A stretch of 64,000 nucleotides of DNA from Nocardia acidivorans NBRC 108247 (lineage in GTDB: Bacteria > Actinomycetota > Actinomycetes > Mycobacteriales > Mycobacteriaceae): assembly GCF_001625085.1 (NCBI RefSeq), contig NZ_BDAW01000006.1, positions 1-64,000 on the forward strand. Reading direction: 5' to 3'. The translations under genes were made by a program, and so were the position numbers. Shown here in pieces: positions 43,581 through 52,465 of the stretch. The notes under the pieces were generated by a model, which did not search any database, had not been told where the DNA came from, and worked only from the letters and a program-made list of their open reading frames with translations. How positions within the stretch are numbered: position 1 is the first letter of the stretch; each line of letters starts with the position of its first letter.

Positions 43581-44216
43581 ATGACTCGCATCGCCGATAT
43601 CCGGATCCCCGACAGCCGCCTCGCCACCGAGGCCACCGAACTCGTCCGGGATGTGGCCACCCCGCTGATCTACGACCACTCCCGCCGGGTGTACCTCTTC
43701 GGCGCGCTCCAGGGCGAGCGGCGCGGACTCGACTACAACCCCGAACTGCTGTACGTCGGAGCCATGTTCCACGACCTCGGCCTCACCGAGAAATACCGCA
43801 CCACCGAGCAGCGGTTCGAGATCGACGGCGCGGACCAGGCCCGCGAATTCCTGCTGGCGCACGGGATTACGGCGCATGCGGCCGAGACGGTGTGGACCGC
43901 GATCGCGCTGCACACCACCCCGGAGATTCCCGGCCGCATGGCGCCGGAAATCGCCCTGGTCACCGCCGGGGTCGAATTCGACGTGCTGGGAATCGGTTAC
44001 GACGACCTGCCCGCCGAAACCCGTGCGGCGGTGGTCGCCGCGCATCCCCGGCCGGACTTCAAACGCCGCATTCTGGCCGCGTTCACCGAGGGTATCGCGG
44101 ACCGCCCGGCCACCACCTTCGGCAATGTCAAAGCCGATGTCCTCGAACACTTCTCGCCGGGATTCGTGCGCACCGACTTCGTGGAAGTGATCGAGAACTC
44201 GGCCTGGCCGGAATAG
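43581..44216 (+). CDS. HD-domain hydrolase (cyanamide hydratase-like)
   Basis: 211 residues. HD-superfamily residues are visible: His in YDHSRRVYLFGA near residue 33, HD in YVGAMFHDLGLTE near 64, and a later AIALHTTPEI His near 112. Residues FEIDGADQAREFLLAHG fit the small HD group close to fungal cyanamide hydratase and bacterial phosphohydrolases. The metal site is probably complete, but the substrate is unknown. It is divergent from the GlxA-type regulator (86 bp apart). Confidence 0.8.
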   Translation: MTRIADIRIPDSRLATEATELVRDVATPLIYDHSRRVYLFGALQGERRGLDYNPELLYVGAMFHDLGLTEKYRTTEQRFEIDGADQAREFLLAHGITAHAAETVWTAIALHTTPEIPGRMAPEIALVTAGVEFDVLGIGYDDLPAETRAAVVAAHPRPDFKRRILAAFTEGIADRPATTFGNVKADVLEHFSPGFVRTDFVEVIENSAWPE

Positions 44217-44258
44217 CGGGTCAGTTCGTTTCCGGCGCGGGCGCGTCACGGTCGGCGG

Positions 44259-44444
44259 GTGCCGCCCACCTCGGCGAACGGCCAACCCGCCGCCGCGGCC
44301 TACCTGCGCACCATCGACGGCGAATATGCGGCGTTCGGCCTGGCGGTACCGACCCTGGAAGCCGAAGCCCTCCACCGCATCTCGGTATTCGCGGACCCGA
44401 CTCTGGTCCGGCGCCGCGGGCAGCCCGCAGCGCCGGTCAGCTGA
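44259..44444 (+). pseudogene. C-terminal fragment of an ECF sigma factor with SnoaL-like tail
   Basis: VPPTSANGQPAAAAYLRTID followed by FGLAVPTLEAEALHRISVFADPTLVRR is the closing part of actinobacterial ECF sigma factors carrying a C-terminal SnoaL-like domain (usual pattern: ANGQPA, VLTL, ISxFxDPxL, RFGLP). The sigma-2 and sigma-4 regions are absent. The region between 44217 and 44259 gives no continuation. It is a degraded gene end. Confidence 0.6.
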
Positions 44445-45162
44445 CGCGGGGTTCCACCCAGAGCGCTTCGGCGAGTGCGCACAGCTCGCCCCTCGGCGTC
44501 GAAATCGCCACGCCGACGGTGTGTTTGCGGCCGTCACGGCTGATCGGCCAGGCGTGCGAGATGTAGTCTTCGCCCGCGTGGATCGGGTTCAGCTGGGTGG
44601 CGGTGAGGGCCGCGGTGACCGCTCCCCGCGCCATATCGGAGTGGATGAACGCCGCGATGCCGCCGGGACAATCCAGCGCCGACCAGACGGATTCGGCTGT
44701 GAGTTCACCGTTTTCGGCGGCCAAGCCCGGATCGGGGGTCCAGGCGGCGGTCATCATGGCTCGGCCCGGGAGAGACCAGGAGAACAGGCGGATGCCGCGG
44801 CCCGGGGCGCAGGCCGCACCGCAGCCGTAGCAGTCGGTGATCCCGCGCGCGGGGGAGGACAGCGCCGTCTCGGTCGCGGTCTTCGCCTCCGACCAGGACG
44901 GCGCGGGCGGCGGTGTCAAGGTCAGCGCCGCCGGTGTCGCCTCGGCCAGGAGGGTGCCGTCGGGGGAGGTGAGCGCGGCGTGACCGTCGTCGGCGGTCAG
45001 GATGAGCGGGGTGGCCACCGCGATCGGACGGCGGAAATCGATGCGCACGGTCGGGGCGCCGCTGCGCCCCGCGAGCATGCCTGCCACATAGCCGCCGAAG
45101 GCCACCTGCGGGTAGCCGTGGATATGGTCGGGAATGGTGAGCGTGTCCAGCGGAACCGTCAT
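44437..45162 (-). CDS. hotdog-fold protein with CxxC-type motif
   Basis: 241 residues from the ATG at 45162 (MTVPLDTLTIPDHIHG). The N-terminal hotdog part reads HGYPQVAFGGYVAGMLAG, VRIDFRRPI. The centre has CYGCGAACAPGRGIRLF, like the CFGC motif of the thioesterase at 25340. A second hotdog-like half follows (ESVWSALDCPGGIAAF, VTAALTATQLNPIHAGE). Double-hotdog proteins of this type are acyl-CoA thioesterases or dehydratase-like. Its 3' end overlaps the sigma-factor remnant. Substrate unknown. Confidence 0.65.
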   Translation of the reverse strand: MTVPLDTLTIPDHIHGYPQVAFGGYVAGMLAGRSGAPTVRIDFRRPIAVATPLILTADDGHAALTSPDGTLLAEATPAALTLTPPPAPSWSEAKTATETALSSPARGITDCYGCGAACAPGRGIRLFSWSLPGRAMMTAAWTPDPGLAAENGELTAESVWSALDCPGGIAAFIHSDMARGAVTAALTATQLNPIHAGEDYISHAWPISRDGRKHTVGVAISTPRGELCALAEALWVEPRVS

Positions 45163-45279
45163 ACCTGCCAAGCCCTTCCATATACCGCATGCCGATCGAT
45201 CATTCGACGATAACGCCGGGCGGCGGGTGGGCGTATCGGGGGTGCGGGTGAGAAGTTGCACAGCCCAGGCGGTTGCGGG

Positions 45280-46050
45280 TCAGCCGAACGCGGAGCCGCC
45301 GCCATTCACATTCAGCTTCTGGCCGCTGAGATATTCCGCCTGCGCGGAGACCAGGAAGCGCACGGTATTGGCGATATCGCCCGGGCGGCACACTCGGCCG
45401 AACGGTGAACTCTCATCAAGTTTGCGGATATCGTCCATACCGGTGAGCGCCTTGACCAGGCGACGCCCCATCTCGGTGTCGACCAGCCCGGGGGCGACCA
45501 CATTCACTCGAATGCCGTGCTTCTGTTCCTCTTTCGCGAGTGTGAAGGCCAGAGCCTCCAGCGCGGCCTTGGCCATGGTGTACGGCGCGCCACCGGGCGC
45601 GTATCCGGTGGAGGCGACGCTGGAGATCATAATGATGTCCCCGCGCGGACGGGATCGCATGGAGGGCAACACCAGTCGCGAGACATGGTGTGCGCCCAGG
45701 GCGTGCGTGGACATGACGCGCAGCAGTTCGGCGGGATCGGTATCGGCGACATATCTTCCGCGACTGGCGATTCCGGCATTGTTGACCAGCAGATCGATAT
45801 AGCCGAACTCGTCGATGATCCGATCGACCATATGCTCGTCGTCCTCGATCGAATCCACACTGGCCCGCACGGCTATGGAGCGCCGGCCCGATGCCTGGAC
45901 GGCGGCGACGGTTTCGGCGGCCGCCTCGGCGTCGGAGCGGTAGTTGATCGCCACATCCGCGCCGTCCTGCGCCAGGGCGAGGGCGATGGCACGGCCGATA
46001 CCGCGTCCGCTGCCGGTGACCAGCGCTACGCGTCCTTCGAGATTCGTCAT
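45280..46050 (-). CDS. short-chain dehydrogenase/reductase (FabG-like)
   Basis: 256 residues. TGSGRGIG at residues 12-19, NNAGIASRG near 90, ISSVASTGYAPGG with Ser near 143, and YTMAKAAL (YxxxK) near 156; C-terminus SGQKLNVNGG. It is an NADP-type FabG/3-ketoacyl reductase-like SDR. The start overlaps the DUF305 gene stop by 4 nt (ATGA), so it may be transcribed with the secreted pair upstream, an odd functional mix. Substrate unknown. Confidence 0.85.
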   Translation of the reverse strand: MTNLEGRVALVTGSGRGIGRAIALALAQDGADVAINYRSDAEAAAETVAAVQASGRRSIAVRASVDSIEDDEHMVDRIIDEFGYIDLLVNNAGIASRGRYVADTDPAELLRVMSTHALGAHHVSRLVLPSMRSRPRGDIIMISSVASTGYAPGGAPYTMAKAALEALAFTLAKEEQKHGIRVNVVAPGLVDTEMGRRLVKALTGMDDIRKLDESSPFGRVCRPGDIANTVRFLVSAQAEYLSGQKLNVNGGGSAFG

Positions 46051-46691
46051 GAGAGTGGTTGTACCCCACGCTGAGCCAGCAGCAGGGTCATGATTCCCGC
46101 CTCCTGGGATTGCTCGGTGATCATGGCGCGCGCGGATTCCTTCACCGGACCGGATTTCACCAGCTTGTCCGCGGCCTGCGCCATGGCCACGCCGCCGCGA
46201 TGGTGGCGCAGCATGAGTTGCAGGAAGTAGGTCTCCGCGTCGGCGCCCTTATCGGCGGAGAGCGCGTCCAGTTCCCGCATGGTGGCCATACCGGGCATGG
46301 TCGCGGTGCCGGTCATGGCCGAATGATCATGTCCGGCGGGCATATCGGCCTCGGGCATCCAGGACATCGGATGCGGATTGGTCGGTGAGGCATTGGCCAG
46401 GCGCAGCCAGCCCAGCAGGGTGCCGATCTCCAGGCGCTGGGTGTCGGAGATCTGCTGTGCCAGTTGCCGAATGGCCGGGTCGATGCCGGTGTCCAGGCGC
46501 TGCACCATGATCAGTGCCTGCTGGTGATGCGCCAGCATGTCCTGGGTGAAGCCGATCTCGGCCGGATTCAGCACGGCGGGAGCGGACTCGTTCTCGGGAA
46601 TGACCAGCGGGCGCAACAGCATTCCGGCAATGCACAGCACGACGGCGATCACCCCGACCAGCGCGCCGCGGACCCGGCGATCGGCCGTCAT
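46047..46691 (-). CDS. DUF305 membrane-anchored protein
   Basis: 214 residues with an N-terminal signal/anchor helix (VRGALVGVIAVVLCIAGMLL). DUF305 is recognised by the two His-His helices: FTQDMLAHHQQALIM near residue 50 and YFLQLMLRHHRGGVAMA near 160, joined by a Met/His-rich linker (HPMSWMPEADMPAGHDHSAM). DUF305 proteins are four-helix ferritin-like proteins outside the membrane, some linked to copper. It overlaps the LVIVD-protein gene by 4 nt, a recurrent actinobacterial pairing. Confidence 0.88.
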   Translation of the reverse strand: MTADRRVRGALVGVIAVVLCIAGMLLRPLVIPENESAPAVLNPAEIGFTQDMLAHHQQALIMVQRLDTGIDPAIRQLAQQISDTQRLEIGTLLGWLRLANASPTNPHPMSWMPEADMPAGHDHSAMTGTATMPGMATMRELDALSADKGADAETYFLQLMLRHHRGGVAMAQAADKLVKSGPVKESARAMITEQSQEAGIMTLLLAQRGVQPLS

Positions 46692-48265
46692 GAACCCACC
46701 ACGGAATGCTGATCGGCAGGCGGGGTGTAGACGTCGCCGGCGAGCTGCAACACCATGAAACCGTTGTCATTGCAGGTGGCCCACAACTGATTTCCGTGCC
46801 ATTCCGGCGGGGAGAAGCACCAGTCGGTGGACAGATCGCCGAAGGCCACCATGCCGGTGCGGGACGACAGCGCCTGCGTCGGATCGAACTTGCCCTCCAG
46901 CATGGCGCGCGCCGCCGACGGGAACTCCATCACCGGTACCCCGATGATCGAGGCGAGCGCGTGCGGGGAGTTCCACAGCTCCAGGTTGCGGCCCTTGCGC
47001 GCGGGCGGATTGAAATACGCGATCTCCTTGGCGTGGAAGGGATCTCGCACATCGAAGACGCGGATACCGGACTCCTCCCAACCGCAGGCCAGGGCCGTGG
47101 GATTGTTCGGGCGGTCGGCGGCGCAGTAGTGCACATCGTAGGAGAAGACCGAACCGCCCATGGCCGAGGCCATGGCCGCGTCCTGGTTCTCCGGCAGGTT
47201 GATCTCCAGTTTGATCTTGGCCGCGACCTTCGGATTCGTGTCATCGGAGATATCGATGAGCTTCACCCCGCCCGCGCCGCCCTCATCGGCGGTGAACAGG
47301 TACGGCTGGCCGTCATAGATGACCGGAATACTGTGCTGGGTCGCCCAGCCATCCATCCAGAACACCCGGCCCAGATGGTTGACCTGCGGATTCGGATCGC
47401 GCCGCTGCACCGCGCTGATATCGAGGGTGGTGAAGCCGCCCAGTGCGGACAGGTACATGCGATTGCCGTCCGGGCTGATGCCGAAACCGTGCGCCTCGAT
47501 ACCGGTCAGGCCCTGCCAGATCACATGCGGATTGGTCGGATCGGTGAGATCGACCGCGCTGACGAAACCGGGGGCGATGCCCGAGGCCCAGTAGGTGTTG
47601 CCGTCCGGGGAGAAACCACCCTCGTGCGTGGTGATCGGCAGGGGCATCAGCAGATTCGTGCCGCTGCCCGGATTGAGCAGGCGCGGATGCGCACAGTCGG
47701 AGATGTCGTAGACCGACAGGAAGCCCGCGCCGATGCCGACCGGAACCCCGGTGCCCACCAACAGTTTTCGCTCGGCATTGACCTTGAGCGACTCCCAGGT
47801 GCCCGCCAGCATGGCGGGTTCGGTCAGGCTCGCGGTCTCCACCGGATTCGCCGGATCCGAGACGTCCAGCACCTGGACGCCCTGGGCGGGCCCGAGAATA
47901 TTGCCCGGGAACATCGAGCCGGTGTACGAGCAGTGCTCGAACGTGGTGGAGGTGATCCCCGCACCCTTGCCCACATATCCGCCCACGAACGACATATTGC
48001 AGCGGTAACCCTGGGTGCTGCGGCCGCTGTCGCGGTCCGCGGCCGGAACATCGCCCTGCATACCGGTTTCGGGTAGCGCGTCGGGCCCGCACTCCGCGCG
48101 CGGCACCGAGGTGCGCCCCACATCGAAGAATTGCCGCACCGCGCTGCCGAGGTCATCGGCCGGATCCGCCGACGCCCCGCCGAGCGGCAGCATGGCCGCA
48201 CACATCAGCGTCACCGCGAAAAGACCTGCGGGCCTGGACCGCCGCATTCCCGAGAACCGCCCCAT
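46688..48265 (-). CDS. secreted LVIVD-repeat beta-propeller protein
   Basis: 525 residues from the ATG at 48265 (MGRFSGMRRSRPAG). A Sec signal peptide ends near residue 33 (ASA then DPADD). The body is a beta-propeller with LVIVD-like blades: GVQVLDVSDPANPVE, FLSVYDISDCAHP, VSAVDLTDPTNPH, VKLIDISDDTNPK, IRVFDVRDPFHAKE. His and Met residues near blade tips could bind metal. It is co-encoded with the DUF305 protein, so both probably work in the cell envelope. The role of the pair is unknown. Confidence 0.82.
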   Translation of the reverse strand: MGRFSGMRRSRPAGLFAVTLMCAAMLPLGGASADPADDLGSAVRQFFDVGRTSVPRAECGPDALPETGMQGDVPAADRDSGRSTQGYRCNMSFVGGYVGKGAGITSTTFEHCSYTGSMFPGNILGPAQGVQVLDVSDPANPVETASLTEPAMLAGTWESLKVNAERKLLVGTGVPVGIGAGFLSVYDISDCAHPRLLNPGSGTNLLMPLPITTHEGGFSPDGNTYWASGIAPGFVSAVDLTDPTNPHVIWQGLTGIEAHGFGISPDGNRMYLSALGGFTTLDISAVQRRDPNPQVNHLGRVFWMDGWATQHSIPVIYDGQPYLFTADEGGAGGVKLIDISDDTNPKVAAKIKLEINLPENQDAAMASAMGGSVFSYDVHYCAADRPNNPTALACGWEESGIRVFDVRDPFHAKEIAYFNPPARKGRNLELWNSPHALASIIGVPVMEFPSAARAMLEGKFDPTQALSSRTGMVAFGDLSTDWCFSPPEWHGNQLWATCNDNGFMVLQLAGDVYTPPADQHSVVGS

Positions 48266-48399
48266 CGCGGTGCCCCCCGTTCCCTCAAGAGCTGCCTGTC
48301 GTGACCCCGGGCACAGTACGGCCCCCAATGTGGTCACGGTTACGTCTCGGAACCGTAACCCATAAACTGACCGCTCGGTAGGGTGCGATCCGAATTAGG

Positions 48400-48629
48400 C
48401 GAGTGCGGCTGAACGACCCCCCGGAGCAGCTGTTATTACCGGAGGCTGCGTGCACGATCTCCGCCACCCCCGCCACGGCCTCCGCCACCCCGGTCTCGGG
48501 ATCGCCGACGTGCGTCCCGGCCCCCGCCCGCCGCGACAGCCCCCGCACCTCACGCCCCCGCTCCCGAAGCCGTTCGGCCACAACCCGCCCCAGCACTCCG
48601 GTCCCGCCGGTCACCAAATAGGCCCCCAT
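48400..48629 (-). pseudogene. NAD-dependent epimerase N-terminal fragment
   Basis: From the ATG at 48629 the reading MGAYLVTGGTGVLGRVVAE is the Rossmann start of an NmrA/epimerase-type SDR, continuing GLSRRAGAGTHVGD and AGVAEIVHAASG to about 48430. Then similarity ends and the frame runs on into unrelated sequence. Only about 65 of 250-300 residues remain. It lies between the LVIVD gene start and a divergent SDR gene. Confidence 0.65.
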
Positions 48630-48720
48630 AAGCCAATACTTACCCGCGCCACCTTCCGCACGGCAGAAATCGGCTCTGCGGCTTGCTTTCGAGCGCGCTC
48701 GAACCTTTAGCGTCGGGGCC

Positions 48721-49587
48721 ATGACGAACGAGACGAAGACATGGCTTATCACCGGTGCGAGTTCGGGGCTGGGGCTGGCGCTCGCGGAGGCGGCGCTCGC
48801 GGCCGGAGAGCGAGTGGTCGGGACGGCGCGGCGGGTCGACCGGTTCGAGGGGCTTGCGGGGCGGTATGGGGATCGGCTGCTTGCCGTCGAGCACGATGTG
48901 CGCGATACGGCGGGAGCGGCGGTGGTCGTGCGGCGGGCGCTGGAGGTGTTCGGGGGCGTCGACGTGCTCGTCAACAATGCCGGGGGCGGACAGGTTGGTG
49001 CGGCGGAGGAGATCACCGATGCCGCGCTGCGGGCCATGCTCGAACAACATCTGTTCGGTCCGGCCGCGTATGTTCGGGCCATGCTGCCGCACTTTCGGGA
49101 GCGTCGCTCGGGTGCGATCGTGCAGATGAGCAGCCAGGGCGGGCGGATGTCTTTTCCCGCCGTCGGCAGCTATTCGGCGGGTAAGTTCGCGCTCGAGGGC
49201 TGGTCGGAGGCGCTCGCGGGGGAGGTCGCACCGTTCGGCATTCGCGTCCTCATTGTCGAGCCCAGTCGTTTCCGCACCGCGTTCAACGCCGCCGATGTGC
49301 TCGAGACCGCGCAGTCGAGCTCGATCTACGACGGACCCATCGGTGCCGTGCGCGCGAACATGGCCGAGGCCGACGGTCGGCAGGAGGGCGATCCGGTTCG
49401 CGCCGCCCGGGTGATTCGAGACATGCTCGAGCAGCCCGACGCACCGCTGCGGCTGCCGCTCGGTGCCGAGGCGGTTCGCAATCTCACCCGCGTCTACCGC
49501 GGTGCGCTCGACGATGTGGAGAAATGGGCGTCCGTGAGTGAGTCGGCGGACTTCCCGAATATGCCGCCCGCGGTGCGCGCGTTCTGA
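48721..49587 (+). CDS. short-chain dehydrogenase/reductase
   Basis: 288 residues. TGASSGLG near residue 11, NNAGGGQVGA near 84, QMSSQGGRM near 135 and YSAGKFAL (YxxxK) near 150. A long C-terminal tail (SIYDGPIGAVRANMAEADG) is typical of the SDR subgroup often annotated as ketoreductases of unknown function. It is followed, 19 bp later, by a MerR gene on the same strand, which probably regulates it. Confidence 0.85.
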   Translation: MTNETKTWLITGASSGLGLALAEAALAAGERVVGTARRVDRFEGLAGRYGDRLLAVEHDVRDTAGAAVVVRRALEVFGGVDVLVNNAGGGQVGAAEEITDAALRAMLEQHLFGPAAYVRAMLPHFRERRSGAIVQMSSQGGRMSFPAVGSYSAGKFALEGWSEALAGEVAPFGIRVLIVEPSRFRTAFNAADVLETAQSSSIYDGPIGAVRANMAEADGRQEGDPVRAARVIRDMLEQPDAPLRLPLGAEAVRNLTRVYRGALDDVEKWASVSESADFPNMPPAVRAF

Positions 49588-49606
49588 TCGCCGTACGCTG
49601 TACGCC

Positions 49607-50080
49607 ATGGCGACCGAAGCGCTGATCGAACGCATCCTGGCGGCCGGTGACGGGCCGTCCTCGTCGGCGATCGACGCGCTGCACGAACTGCTCGACGACG
49701 CCACGATCGAGGCGTCGCCGACGCCCAGGAGTGTCGCCGAGGCCGCCCGGCTCGTCGGGCTGTCGGCGCACACCCTCCGGTATTACGAGCAGGAGGGACT
49801 CGTGCGGCCCGCGCGCAACGCCTCCGGGTACCGCGAGTACTCAGCGTTCGATCTGCGCCGCCTGGTCTTCCTCACTCGAATGCGGCTGTCGGGCATGACC
49901 ATGGCCGACCTCAAGCGCTATATCGCGCTCGTCGAGCAAGGCCCGAGCACCATTCCCGAACGCCGCCGAATCATGCTCGACCAGCGAGACCGGATCAGAC
50001 GACAGATTCGTGAGCTCGGCTTGGCGCTGGAGACCACCGAGTACAAGATCCGCGTCTACGACGGACACCCGGAAGGCTGA
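49607..50080 (+). CDS. MerR-family regulator
   Basis: 157 residues from the ATG at 49607 (MATEALIERIL). An N-terminal extension of about 40 residues precedes the winged helix SVAEAARLVGLSAHTLRYYEQEGLVRPARN and YSAFDLRRLVFLTRMRLSGMT. The coiled coil after it (RRRIMLDQRDRIRRQIRELGLALE) mediates dimerisation. No Cys is seen at metal-sensing positions, so it likely senses an organic signal or redox state. Close to the SDR gene, it resembles MerR-SDR pairs in other actinomycetes. Confidence 0.85.
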   Translation: MATEALIERILAAGDGPSSSAIDALHELLDDATIEASPTPRSVAEAARLVGLSAHTLRYYEQEGLVRPARNASGYREYSAFDLRRLVFLTRMRLSGMTMADLKRYIALVEQGPSTIPERRRIMLDQRDRIRRQIRELGLALETTEYKIRVYDGHPEG

Positions 50081-50096
50081 TGCCGCCCACCGGCTC

Positions 50097-51020
50097 TCAG
50101 CGGCGGCCGGCTCGAATGTCCGGATGATCGCCGGAGTCGAGGAGGGCGTGGCAGATGTTCGTCAGTTGAGTGCGTAGGACTTCGGCGCGGGCGGCTATGT
50201 CGGCTTGGGCGCGGACGTATTCGGCGCGGCCGGAAGGGGTTTCGATCCGGATGGGGGTGTAGTCGTAGGCGGAGAGGTCGTAGGGGCTGGCCTTCATATC
50301 CAGTTCGCGGGCGGCGCAGGCCAATTCGAAACAGGCGAACAGCAGATCCGAGGGGATGAGCGGGGTCAGTTTGAAGCCCCACTTGTAGAGGTCCATGTTG
50401 GCGTGCAGGCAGCCGGGTTGTTCGCGTTGTTCCTGGGATTCGCGGGTGAGGGGTTCGATATTGAGGGGGACGGCCTCGGGGGTGAAGAAACGGAAAGCGT
50501 CGAAGTGCGTGCAGCGCAATTGCATTGACTCGACCACCGCGTCGGTGCCCGCGGAGCCCAGGCGCAGGGGGACAGCGTGCCGCAGGTCGTCGGTGCGGTA
50601 GACCATGGCCCATTCGTGCAGGCCGAAACAGGAGAGCTGGGCGGGGCGGGTGGCCGTTTTCTCCAGCAGACGGGTGACGAATTCGATGGTGCCGCGGCGC
50701 TTTTCGAGGAAGGCCGGGTCGGCGGTGACGGCGTCGGTGTGCGCGAGTTGGTGGTAGCCGCGGGCTTGCGCGTAATCGGGGGCCTCTGCGAGCGCTACGC
50801 CGAAGCCGGGGTGCCAACGTTTGAGCTGGGCGGGTTTGTGGCCGTAGTAGGTGAACAGGAAGTCGATGACGGGATGTTTGGTGCCCGCCGCCCGCTGATG
50901 CAGGTACGGTCCGACCAGGGCGTCGACGCGATCGCGGTGCGCCGCCGCCCGGGCACGCCACTGGACCTGCGGTAGAAACCGCAGGTCCAGGGCTTGCTCA
51001 TGGTCGGCGTGGGTATTCAC
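50097..51020 (-). CDS. conserved protein annotated as 3-methyladenine DNA glycosylase in relatives
   Basis: 307 residues. The sequence QWRARAAAHRDRVDALVGPY then HPVIDFLFTYYGHKPAQLKRWHPG identifies a conserved actinobacterial family that many genomes label 3-methyladenine DNA glycosylase. I see no HhH-GPD or AlkA-like catalytic motif, so that label may be historical. Other landmarks are CFGLHEWAMVYR, LRCTHFDAFRFFTP and HANMDLYKWGFKLTP. No signal peptide. It is convergent with the MerR gene (16 bp apart). The true activity is unknown. Confidence 0.7.
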   Translation of the reverse strand: MNTHADHEQALDLRFLPQVQWRARAAAHRDRVDALVGPYLHQRAAGTKHPVIDFLFTYYGHKPAQLKRWHPGFGVALAEAPDYAQARGYHQLAHTDAVTADPAFLEKRRGTIEFVTRLLEKTATRPAQLSCFGLHEWAMVYRTDDLRHAVPLRLGSAGTDAVVESMQLRCTHFDAFRFFTPEAVPLNIEPLTRESQEQREQPGCLHANMDLYKWGFKLTPLIPSDLLFACFELACAARELDMKASPYDLSAYDYTPIRIETPSGRAEYVRAQADIAARAEVLRTQLTNICHALLDSGDHPDIRAGRR

Positions 51021-51452
51021 CCAGACATTCTCGCGTACCGGTCCGCGGTGACCGAATCGGCCCGATCTCGTTGCCGGGTCACGATCAACGTGGTTTCTGC
51101 CGGCTGCGACGTTCGGGTGACATGGACCAGCCCCAAACGGCCGAACACGCGATCCTGATCATCGGTGTTGGACTTATCTGGATCGCCCCCATCGTCGTGG
51201 CCGCCGTGATCCGTCGCACTCGACTGACGTTGGTCCTGCACCACGACTGCGATGCCGACCAGGGCGCGCTCTACTTCGTTTTCGGCGCGGTGATCTCACG
51301 TGCGAAATCGAGGTCGATATAACCTGCGGTTTTCGGGCTAGGCTCGATCTGCGGAATCACTTGTGCCACATCTCCGTTGCCCATTGATCTGACGTTTGCC
51401 ACAGTTTCTGACGCAGGTGCGAGCCATCACCATGACATCGATATAGTGTGAA
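51021..51452. other. mostly intergenic region
   Basis: Contains only the doubtful small ORF at 51122 and the promoter of the GNAT-like gene (TATAGT at about 51442-51447). GC content is lower here than in neighbouring genes. Confidence 0.5.
51122..51322 (+). CDS. possible small membrane protein
   Basis: 66 codons from the ATG at 51122 (MDQPQTAEHA). One clear hydrophobic helix (ILIIGVGLIWIAPIVVAAVI) is followed by RRTRLTLVLHHDCDADQG, then a tail that looks less protein-like. No good ribosome-binding site. It might be the decayed start of a superinfection-immunity-like membrane protein or simply a chance ORF. Confidence 0.35.
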   Translation: MDQPQTAEHAILIIGVGLIWIAPIVVAAVIRRTRLTLVLHHDCDADQGALYFVFGAVISRAKSRSI

Positions 51453-52391
51453 ATGATGTCCAGGCTTTCCAAGATGCTTCGCGACAGCGCGCATCGCGTG
51501 GCCCGAGCAGCAGAGCGGTTCGCGGAGCATGAGGCGTCCTCGATTCGAGGCTGTGCCAACGACCTCTCCAAATCTGCCAGGACAATCGGGGGAGAGGACG
51601 ATTGGCTCGCGAAGACGATAAATCATGCGGGCAGGGCGGATCGTGAACTAAGCCGGATCGAACCCAATCGTCGGCCATTGACCGCAGCACCCGATCTCTC
51701 GTCGGTACCAGGCGTGGACGAACTGCTACGGGTCCCAAGCTTGGACAACCGATGGCTTCGCGAGCAGCTATCCGGATTGGAACAGCAGTACGGTCCGTAT
51801 CGCTTGCGGCTCACCGACGTGTCCTACTTCGGGCCCAACGGTTCCGGCGGGCATGCGGTCACCGGCTTCAGATTCAACGGTGAGATCATCGATGGTGCCG
51901 GAGGGCGCGTAGGCAGACTTGAACGGCACATCTATACAGAGCGCGGCGGGACGGTCGCATTCAACGCTCATATGCGCTTGGAACCGTCAGCTCGTGGCAG
52001 GGGCTTTTCGAGAGCTTTCACCGCTGCGATCAACGACTACTACCGTCGCTCGGGCGTCGCCCAGATCAAGGTCTTCGCCGTTCAGGACGGCTCCGTCGCC
52101 TGGGCGCGAGCGGGTTTCGACTTCGACCGTGATCCGGAAAAGCTGGCGCGAACGGTGTCCAGCATCAAGGACCGGGCCGCTGCGATCTATCCCGATTGCT
52201 CACCAGCCGACCGAAAGCAACTCGACAGGGTCTTGAAGCAGTTCAAGGGCGGCAAAGCGCGACCCCCGACAGCTGGCGAACTCGTCGAATTGACCGGCGT
52301 GGACCCAGAACTCGGCATAAAGCTGATGAAAGGTGCGTCCTGGCACGGTGTTCGGATGCTGTCAGCCGAGCCAGGATTTCCGAATACGTAG
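51453..52391 (+). CDS. GNAT-fold protein with helical N-terminal domain
   Basis: 312 residues. Residues 1-100 are helical and polar with no known motif (MLRDSAHRVARAAERFAEHE). From about 110 the protein looks like a GNAT acyltransferase: FRFNGEIIDGAGGRVGRLER strand pair, ARGRGFSRAFTAAINDYY with an R-G-x-G-like acyl-CoA loop, then IKVFAVQDGSVAWARAGFDF. The last 70 residues end in LMKGASWHGVRML. The ATG has no ribosome-binding site but sits 5 nt after a TATAGT box, so the mRNA is probably leaderless. It lies alone and has lower GC than its surroundings, suggesting transfer. It could be a toxin or an effector; target unknown. Confidence 0.6.
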   Translation: MMSRLSKMLRDSAHRVARAAERFAEHEASSIRGCANDLSKSARTIGGEDDWLAKTINHAGRADRELSRIEPNRRPLTAAPDLSSVPGVDELLRVPSLDNRWLREQLSGLEQQYGPYRLRLTDVSYFGPNGSGGHAVTGFRFNGEIIDGAGGRVGRLERHIYTERGGTVAFNAHMRLEPSARGRGFSRAFTAAINDYYRRSGVAQIKVFAVQDGSVAWARAGFDFDRDPEKLARTVSSIKDRAAAIYPDCSPADRKQLDRVLKQFKGGKARPPTAGELVELTGVDPELGIKLMKGASWHGVRMLSAEPGFPNT

Positions 52392-52465
52392 GAATGCGGT
52401 CGCCATAGCGTAGCGATTGGTTGATCGAGGCGATATGGACAGCGTTGGCGGTCCTGAGGATCCGG

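Noticed and set aside
50097..51020. DNA glycosylase function for this family
   Set aside because: Kept as a gene, but no helix-hairpin-helix or AlkA-type active-site motif is visible, so the enzymatic label is not asserted.
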